Origin: Sternotherus odoratus
Lineage: Eukaryota; Chordata; Testudines; Kinosternidae
Assembly: GCA_032164245.1 (NCBI GenBank)
Contig: JAVMKO010000001.1
Coordinates: forward strand, 15,475,603 to 15,539,602
DNA: 64,000 bases
Direction of reading: 5' to 3'
Shown piece by piece: positions 56,996 through 64,000 of this stretch. Position 1 is the first letter of the stretch. The number at the start of each line of letters is the position of its first letter. Below the pieces are notes generated by a model, which did no database searches, was not told the origin of the DNA, and saw only the letters and a program-made list of their open reading frames with translations. Position numbers and translations under genes: made by a program.

Positions 56996-59087
56996 TGGTG
57001 TGTAAACCCGGGGTGCATTCAGTCAGAATACGTCTTTTACTCTGTGAAATTTTAGCAGGCTAAATACAAATTGAATTAACCATTCTGTTGTGGAAGAAAG
57101 CTGTATTATTTTGCGGTGGTATCAAAATGAATTAATAGTAATAATTAATAATAGTTAATTATTGACAGGAAGGAGACAGGAAGATTTAGCAAACAATTCA
57201 ATCTTATACCATGTCAAGATGCAGAAAATTAATGCTCCATCTGGAATTAGTGTACTAGAGGTGAAGGCTCTGATTCCATGACTGGTTTTTAGCCTAGGTT
57301 TCTGACATGTTTTGCTCTCACCAGATAATCTTTCTTTCATTTAAAATGTAACAGATGCAAACTGCATTGCCAAATCTCGGATGCAGATAACACTAATGGG
57401 ATAATGTTATTTATGTGTGTTTGTGTATGTGTGCGTTTTGTATTCAGCTTAAAAAAACCCATAAAGGCAAGGAAGTTTATAATAAAGGATTGACTATTTG
57501 GTCTAAAGTCATACTGCTGTAAACTCTCCCCAACATACAAACAAAACACTGTTAAGTCTGGTGTCAGCCTGGATGATTAACCCTGATTCAGAATTGACAT
57601 GTTTTTTAGATTAAAGTGGGGTTTTTGTCTGTATTGAATTTGTTGGGTTAGTTCTTACTCTGGTGATATGCAGTTGAAGTAGCAGCTAAAATTGAGCATG
57701 TTTTTTGGATGTGAACCTAAGAACCTATTCAGAAAGACTCACACAGAGTAAATAGAGATAAGGGCCCAAGGCCACCTGTATGCAAAAAAATGGTCTTTTA
57801 TGTCAATTTCCTGCAGACTAGTCCAAACCCGTCAGCATCTCCATTTGTTAGTAATTAGAATGTTTGAATTTGCAGCAGTCTGGTTTTTGTACTGACATTG
57901 GCATCATGCACTGCTAATTTTTAAGCTTGTATTTTATAGACGAATTCTGTCCAATAAAGGTTGTTTTAGGGTCAATGAGTGACACTAACAGAAGAATTCT
58001 ACATACAAAGTACAATAATACCACTTCCAAAGGTTTTTAAAAATAAATCACGAGTCAGGCTTCAGACTCACCAGATTGGCTTAAAAATCATGATCTTAAA
58101 TCAAGAAGAGTTGGTTGGTTTTTTTAAAAATCCATCTTTCAAGCTTTTAGAGTTCATGTTTTCAGGATTTTTAGCCTTAAGGGATAGTAACTTTTAAAAT
58201 GGAAGCTGAGTCTCTCATGTAATCCAAACTTTTGGAGTCAAGCACTCTAAGGAAAATACAACATCTTATTAGACTCATGATAAATGGGGAGATCAGGCAA
58301 CAGTGAGTAGGTACAGAATCCACTAGCCCACTTTTTACCTTCCTTTATGCTGTAGGGTTAATGTTTACTGAACAGATGAATGCAAAAATCAGCGAGACGG
58401 TATAAAATAATTGTAACAAGTTTTAGGGCTTTGAAGTGTATGCCACGTTGTGTGGGGATCTCACCTCTTTTGGGTGTAGTTCAGCATGATGCTTTGCACC
58501 CCCCATTCCTATTGGATGCACCAACCCCTCTAAGAATGTCCCTTGCAACTTCATGACTGCCCAAGTAGGGGAATCTTGCTCAGCATCAGCACTACCAGTG
58601 TCAATAGGCTGCCTGAACATCTAGGGATAGGGAGTTGCTTGAAAGTCTGCCTCTCTGACTAGCAGCCATTTTGATGACTCCATGAGGGAAAGGAGAATGC
58701 ATTCATCCCTCACCAGGTCTAAGAGATGGCTGGTGAATAACGTGCTTCTTCCTCTCCTGCTCAATCCATGATCCTCCCAGGGCAGAAGTGTATCACTCTT
58801 GGGCTTTTCTTCTGTTAACCGCAGAGCCCTAGGGAGAGAATAGGAGCCGTGGTCTTCAACAGCCATAGGTACAGAAGGCTTTGCAGTGTGGGGAGAGTGA
58901 TAACTTGCTGAAATTGCCTCTCTTCTTTCATGAGGGGCTAAGCAAATAGAATGGGCTAAGGTGATTGAGGAGGTTTGTTGTTTTGAAGTGTGTTGTTTTC
59001 CTCACATCTCCAGAGGTGTGGATCCTCCCTCTCTATGGCACTTACATGACCCTCTGAGCACCTCACACTGGTATTTATCCTTTCAAC
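56996..59087. other. Unassigned DNA with an ATCATGA-rich repeat
   Basis: 58040-58190 (aataaatcacgagtcagg, ttggcttaaaaatcatgatc) matches a common reptile repeat built from aaatcatga words; a fragment of similar type is at 44360-44400. The remainder is AT-rich without coding signal. Confidence 0.4.
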
Positions 59088-59560
59088 ACCACTGTCAGGT
59101 AAGGAATGGCCAAGATTCCTATTCTACAGATGAGGAACTGAGGCGCAGAGACACTAGCTGATTCCAGATGGTGAAATTTTTCTGATGAAACTTTTTTTTG
59201 CTGAAACATGCACATCGGGATCAACCAAGACATTTGAGGATCCCGGGTCTGATTTGTTGAGTTGTTTTGGCTGGAAAAAAATGGCAAATCAAAACATTTT
59301 CTTTTGCCATTAATTCAATGTTTTAATTTTTTCCACTCAAGATGACTTGTTGCTTCACGTGGTACTCCCAAAAAAGGAAAGACCCCCTGAAAATGAAATA
59401 AAAATATTTATTTTTATGGGTTCAGCCTCCAAAGTGAGCAGCTGATTGTTCATACAGCTGAATAAGTGACTTGCCCAGGTTCACAGAGGGAGCTGAACTT
59501 GGGTTTTCTGAGTCCCAAGCTACCTATTGCTCTAACCACAGGACCACAGACAACTGGTGC
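59088..59560 (-). repeat. MIR-type SINE split by an 8-bp-TSD insertion
   Basis: Left part: attcctattctacagatgag, gaactgaggcgcagagac. Right part from 59448: ataagtgacttgcccagg, ttcacagagggagctgaac, tctgagtcccaagctac. Together they form a minus-strand MIR in the right order, with 59164-59439 foreign. Confidence 0.7.
59164..59439. mobile_element. A/T self-similar element in MIR
   Basis: Starts ccagatggtgaaattttt. agctgatt occurs at 59156-59163 and again at 59440-59447, an 8-bp TSD suggesting hAT-type transposition. No clear TIR is visible, so the superfamily is uncertain. The word composition (caaaacattttc, gaaattttt) links it to 9061-9330. Confidence 0.5.
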
Positions 59561-59683
59561 CTCTCTATACTGAGGGGGCACAATGTAAAGACATGAGCTC
59601 CCCATGTGTCCCCCCTGCTCAGTGACCCATCCACTCTGCACCCAGCTTTAGGCCACAGTGTTCTCCGCGACTCACATTACCTG

Positions 59684-59713
59684 CGGGGGGGGGGGGGGGG
59701 GGAGGGGGGGGAG
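59684..59713 (+). repeat. Long poly-G tract
   Basis: About 17-18 consecutive Gs, one A, then G runs. Strong G-quadruplex potential; the exact length may be a sequencing or assembly uncertainty. Glycine/proline open frames around it are artefacts. Confidence 0.95.
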
Positions 59714-60630
59714 GGAGCTTTCTGTCCTTCTCTGTCTGCACCTCCCCTCCCCATGTTTGGTAGCTCTTGCTGGCACCTGGGCAGGTAGCAGGCCATCACT
59801 GCCTCCCAGCCATCCCAGGGAGAAGGGGACAGCAGTCCAGAAAGAGAAGGACAGAGCCCCTCTCCCTTTCCGCCTCTGGGCAGGTCAGTCAGGTGTACAT
59901 TGCCTCTGTACACGACCATGCTCCCTCCCTCATACTGAGGAGGTCACAATATTTTTTCTTCACTGTTTATATTTCCCCCCACCCCCTTGAAACTACAAAG
60001 GTGTCCTCATCCATTTCTTCTGCCCCTTATTTCTGTCAGGAAGACAATCTGCCTGTTCAAACGGACCTGCTGTGATTTGTAAGTTAGAGCTGAACACAAA
60101 ATGAATTTCTTAAAACCAATTGCTCTACTGTGGATCTCACTTAGCTTTGTTGAAACACCCCTATTTGGCAGTTTGCGTTATATACATAACATACAGTTTG
60201 TTTTATCCCTTAAAAACAACTTGATGGGAAAGAGCCTTAAATCTGACTATTTTACAGCAGTGCCTTCAACATTTTTTAATTTTTTTTTTTGGTAATAAGA
60301 GTTTTTACAACGTGTATATATTTCTTGGATTAATCTGTCTAAGGGTTGTAAAGAGTAGAGGGAACTGACTGCCTTTTCTAATCTGCAGTGGGGTTTTTGC
60401 ACTAGTTTATTAGACACTGGGTTGCTCGATGCCAGATAACTAAGGCTTACGAACAATGTCACTTAATTTCAAAGTTCACAGGCAGGTTATAGAAACACTG
60501 CTGGTGTGGGCAGCATTTCTCTTCTTCTCTACCCTGGAAAACCTACTTCTTATGACCCGTTAACCTAAATTGGGGACTCAGGCCAAAAGCAGGAGAGAAC
60601 CTTACCCTAATAAAAGAACTGGGGACTCAG
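59714..60630. other. Unassigned non-coding DNA
   Basis: A GC-richer part (59714-59935) with overlapping short frames on three frames, then AT-rich DNA. A small duplication (ggggactcag twice, 60572 and 60622) borders the next CR1. Confidence 0.4.
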
Positions 60631-61967
60631 TGCCTGGAAAAATCATGGAGCAGGTCCTCAAGGAATCAATTCTGAAGCACTTAGAGGAGAGAAAAGTGAT
60701 CAGGAACAGTCAGCATGGATTCACCAAGGGAAAATCATGCCTGACTAACCTAATTGCCTTCTATGATGAGATAACTGGCTCTGTGGATGAGGAGAAAGCA
60801 GTGGATGTGTGTTGTTCCTTGACTTTAGCAAAGCTTTTGATACGGTCTCCCACAATATTCTTGCCAGCAACTTAAAGAAGTATGGGCTGGATGAATGGAC
60901 CATAAGGTGGATAGAAAGCTGGCTGGATCGTCGGGCTCAACTGGTAGTGATCAATGGCTCCATGTGTAGTTGGCAGCCGGTATCAAGTGGAGTGTCCCAA
61001 GGGTTGGTCCTGGGGCCGGTTTTATTCAATATCTTTATCAATGAGGAGGATGGTGTGGACTGCATCCTCAGCAAGTTTTAAGATGACACTAAACTGGGAG
61101 GAGTGGTAGAAGATAGGGTAGGGATAGGATACAGAGGGACCTAGACAAATTAGAGGACTGGGCCAAAAGAAATTTGATGAGGTTCAACAAGGAGAAGTGC
61201 AAGAGTCCCACACTTAGGACAGAAGAATCCCATGCACTGCTACAGACTAGAGACCGAATGGCTAGGCAGCAGTTCTGTAGAAAAGGACCTAGGGATTACA
61301 GTGGATGAGAAGCTGGATATGAGTCAACAGTATGCCCTTGTTGCCAAGAAGGCTAATGGCATTTTGGGCTGTATAAGTAGGGGCATTGCCAGCAGATCAA
61401 GGGACGTGATTGTTCCCCTCTATTCGACATTGGTGAGGCCTCATCTGGAGTACTGTGTCCAATTTTAGGTCCCACACTAGAAGAAGGATGTGGAAAAATT
61501 GGAAAGAGTCCAGAGAAGGGCAACAAAAATGACTAGGTGCCTGGAGTGCATGACTTATGAGGAGAGACTGAGAGAACTGGGATTGTTTAGTCTACAGAAG
61601 AGAAGACTGAGGGGAGATTTGATAGCTGCTTTCAACTACCTGAAAGGGGGTTCTAAAGAGGATGGATCTAGACTGTTCTCAGTGGTAGCAGATGACCGAA
61701 CAAGGAGTAATGGTCTCAAGTTGCAGTTGAGAAGGTTTAGATTGGATATTAGGAAAAACTTTTTCACTAGGAGGGTGGTCAAGCATTGGAATGGGTTACC
61801 TAGGGAGGTGGTAGAATCACCTTCCTTAGAAGTTTTTAAGGTGAGGCTTGATAAAGCCCTGGCTGGAATGATTTAGTTGGGGATTGGTCCTGCTTTAAGC
61901 AGGGGGTTGGACTAGATGAGCTCCAGAGGTCCCTTCCAACCCTAATATTCTATGATTCTATGAAAAT
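60631..61967 (+). mobile_element. CR1 LINE copy C (5'-truncated)
   Basis: Starts at gtgcctggaaaaatcatgg within the reverse transcriptase and ends in ATTCTATG-type octamers at 61952-61963. The best preserved of the three young copies in its C-terminal half. No TSD was identified. Confidence 0.92.
60639..61876 (+). pseudogene. CR1 copy C reverse-transcriptase remnant
   Basis: Order: [18 protein letters not shown] and [20 protein letters not shown]; after a frameshift near 60808, motif [18 protein letters not shown] (Asp kept); [19 protein letters not shown]; motif B SSGVSQGLVLGPVLFNIFIN; then the F-ADD motif where the Ala codon is replaced by stop taa (61078-61080); C-terminal part [45 protein letters not shown] and, in another frame, [17 protein letters not shown] to [14 protein letters not shown]. 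The element is defective. Confidence 0.9.
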
Positions 61968-62741
61968 TCCTGTATTTCCACTTCTCTGTGCCTAGAATGA
62001 CAAAACAGGCCTGTTCTGTAGGCCTAACACAGGTCTACGGAAGTACCTGAAAGGGATCTGTTTCATGTGTGCAGCTACATTTTCCATAGGACCTGCCCAA
62101 GTTCTCCACAAGATCTGTCTTGTGTGCGGCCTGCATTTTCCAAAGTGACTAGTGATTCTATTGCTTTCATTGTTGGCTTCACATACTGAGGCACCTTAAA
62201 AGGGCTGATTATAAGAAGATGGGTGCTTAACACTTTCTGAATACTAAGCTCCTTTTTGAAGTGCCTTGCCCTGCGCTCAGGCACTCCAAGATCATATGTC
62301 ACTTTGGAAAACTGAAAACTGGTGGTGTGTTCTCAGTGATCACACAGGAGCGTCCTCTAGAAGCTCTTTGTGAATCCTCAGTGAGCAGTAACGTTGGTTA
62401 TGTAGTGTTTAGTAATACAGGTTAGTGGCATATAATGGTCTAAGCTAACATTCAGTCTGACTAGGGGTTTGGTATAAAGGAGAATATAAGAAACAGCTGT
62501 ATGTTAAAATGCTGGCTCATTAGTTTTCCCCAGACACTTGGATTTTCTATTACCACTTCAATTTCAACTTCAAAGACTAAATTGGATGTCTCCCTGGCTT
62601 CTGCTTTGGCTTCCTTGTTTAAACCAGGGGCTGGAGTTTGCATAGGCAGAGCAGACAGTGTCCTGGCTGTGGTAAATTAAAATTCCTCACCTTCTCTTAA
62701 GGAACCAAACCATTTGGGCTGGAGAAGCCACATCGGTCTAA
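61968..62741. other. Unassigned non-coding DNA
   Basis: No repeat recognised; a weak direct repeat of cctgcccaagtt/gtgcggcctgca-type words is not significant. Confidence 0.35.
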
Positions 62742-62742
62742 G

Positions 62743-63025
62743 GGCTTGTCTCCACTTGAGCCGGCAGGGATCGATCTTTTGGTGATCGATTTATCGCGTC
62801 TCGTTAAGACGCGATAAATCGACCACCAGCGGCTCCCCCGTCGACTCCGGAAGTCCAGCTCGTGAAGAGGCGCATGCTGGACTCGACGGGACCGCGCCAC
62901 CGACCACCACCGCCGTGAGGATGGGAGGTAAGTCGGCAGTAGAGACGTCGATTTCAGCTACGTTATTAACATAGCTGAAATTGCGTATCTACAGTCGATT
63001 TCCCCCCCCTAGTAGAGACCAGTCC
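62743..63025. mobile_element. CpG-rich hairpin-bearing TIR element
   Basis: Ends gggcttgtctccactt and agtagagaccagtcc form a TIR; the flanks taa and tta fit a TWA target. Interior hairpins: 62786-62801 pairs with 62807-62822 (16 bp, tcgatttatcgcgtct, loop of five), and 62951-62960 pairs with 62972-62981 (atttcagcta). Unusually many CpGs survive (cgtcgactccgg, ggaccgcgccaccgacc), which suggests a relatively young copy. No transposase. Confidence 0.8.
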
Positions 63026-64000
63026 TTAGTAACTAAGACTGGTAAGAAGAAACCCAAATCTTTCTGGCTATCGGAGGGTCGGGAAGGAGGGAGGCTGGGG
63101 GAATGGGGAGAATCCTCAGATTTTTCAAACTAAACTAGGATGCCTTTCACATGGGCTGAGTGTGACACTTGATACAGGTGTGGTGAGAGACATTGCAACC
63201 CCAGGCAGTAGGCAGTAACTTGGGGAACACTAGATTATATTTTTAATGGGTTATGTATGATTGTGTTCTACTCCATGGGGAGAGTTACCACAGCCCCTCC
63301 AAGAGCTAAAAAAAGTGGGAGGTGATTAAGGTGAGTAATCTCAGTAATCACTGAGAGTAAATAATGACAGAGTGCCTTCTATGGACTAGTTTAGGCTGGG
63401 TTTTCCAGGGACAAGGCAACAAAGAAAGGGGTTTGGGTATCAAAGGATGAGCTTAGACTGACCTAGGCCTTCTTTCTGAGCAAAAGACAGGGCATTCTGT
63501 TCAAGGGGGACCCCCACAACCCTTGCAGAAGGTTGGAAAGTCTTTGGCCTACTAGGTCCCTGATGTGTGACCTTTCGTAAGTGTTTAGCATGTGTATAGG
63601 AACTTGTATTGCCTTCTGTTTTCTCTATAAACCTTTTACCTCAACAATAACTGTCCTTGCTTAGAAAGAGCTGTGTGCATCTTGTAATTGCTGGCAATAA
63701 GCTGTTCATGATCTTTAATGAGACAGCAAAGTACAGGTACTGGACTTTAGACAGACTGGTTACTGGAGACATCGCAGTTGCCGTACAGACTTGAAATCCA
63801 CTTGCTATAGTAAATAATAGCAAAGTATTTGCTGTACAGACTTGAAATTCACTGGTCAGAAGGGCATGCGACAAGGGTCCTTGCCAAGAGGCAGGTGATG
63901 GCTGGAGACCTGAGACCTGACTGGGCACTGGGGAGGTAGGAGCAGCTACCCTGAAACTGTGACAGGTGTACTGGGGGTTCACGTAGATGCAGGAAGAAGA
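63026..64000. other. Unassigned DNA with a 51-base-offset direct repeat
   Basis: gccgtacagacttgaaatcc at 63780 recurs as gctgtacagacttgaaattc at 63831 (23 bases, about two differences). Otherwise no repeat or gene evidence to the window end. Confidence 0.4.

Noticed and set aside
1..64000. CRISPR arrays, operons, riboswitches or a bacterial defence-type system
   Set aside because: No regularly spaced identical repeats with unique spacers, no dense coding and no ribosome binding sites; the sequence is plainly vertebrate non-coding DNA.

Overview
The window looks like non-coding DNA from a reptile nuclear genome, most likely a turtle (a crocodilian is the main alternative). Evidence: several CR1-type LINEs ending in copies of an ATTCTATG-like octamer, a Penelope-like element with its conserved 3' sequence, many short terminal-inverted-repeat elements (TIR elements) with TTA/TAA-type flanks, ancient MIR-type SINE fragments, and no prokaryotic gene organisation. 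The taxon is inferred from repeat content remembered for these groups. I found no supportable exon of a host protein-coding gene, no rRNA and no functional tRNA gene, so the window is read as intergenic or deep intronic sequence. Apart from two fragments of retroelement reading frames, the long open frames lie in repeats, GC-rich minisatellites or unremarkable sequence.

Layout. 1-12 kb: a Penelope-like element with a GIY-YIG endonuclease tail (minus strand), a split MIR with an element inside it, an old CR1 tail interrupted by GC-rich DNA, a (TC)29 microsatellite, a first copy of a ~1.1 kb LTR-like family and several TIR elements. 11.2-12.9 kb: a 1.7 kb hAT-like non-autonomous transposon with an exact 8-bp target-site duplication (TSD). 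15-20 kb: two TIR elements, one almost a full palindrome, and a CR1 that keeps its endonuclease region but lacks the reverse transcriptase. 20-32 kb: mostly unassigned DNA with small elements, a two-copy 111-bp repeat and an L3-like LINE tail carrying a TIR element. 32.9-33.6 kb: a probable solo LTR. 34.2-36.9 kb: CR1 copy A, interrupted by a hAT element. 37.6-40.3 kb: two more hAT elements with 8-bp TSDs. 44.5-46.5 kb: a solo LTR with a 5-bp TSD, an LTR fragment and a second copy of the 1.1 kb LTR-like family. 47.5-49.8 kb: two Penelope-derived fold-back insertions with 14-bp and 12-bp TSDs. 50.8-51.7 kb: another solo LTR with a 5-bp TSD. 54.0-57.0 kb: a third copy of the 1.1 kb family, split by CR1 copy B. 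59-63 kb: a split MIR, CR1 copy C and a CpG-rich hairpin-bearing TIR element.

The elements form a layered record of insertions. MIR, L3-like and old CR1 remnants are the oldest layer. LTR-like and younger CR1 copies sit on or in them, and hAT and TIR elements are nested in both. Each of the three younger CR1 copies has a different lesion in its reverse transcriptase, so none can be active. The most unusual material is the Penelope-derived set: a hammerhead-like RNA motif at the 3' end, twice found in inverted fold-back insertions each bounded by one TSD pair.
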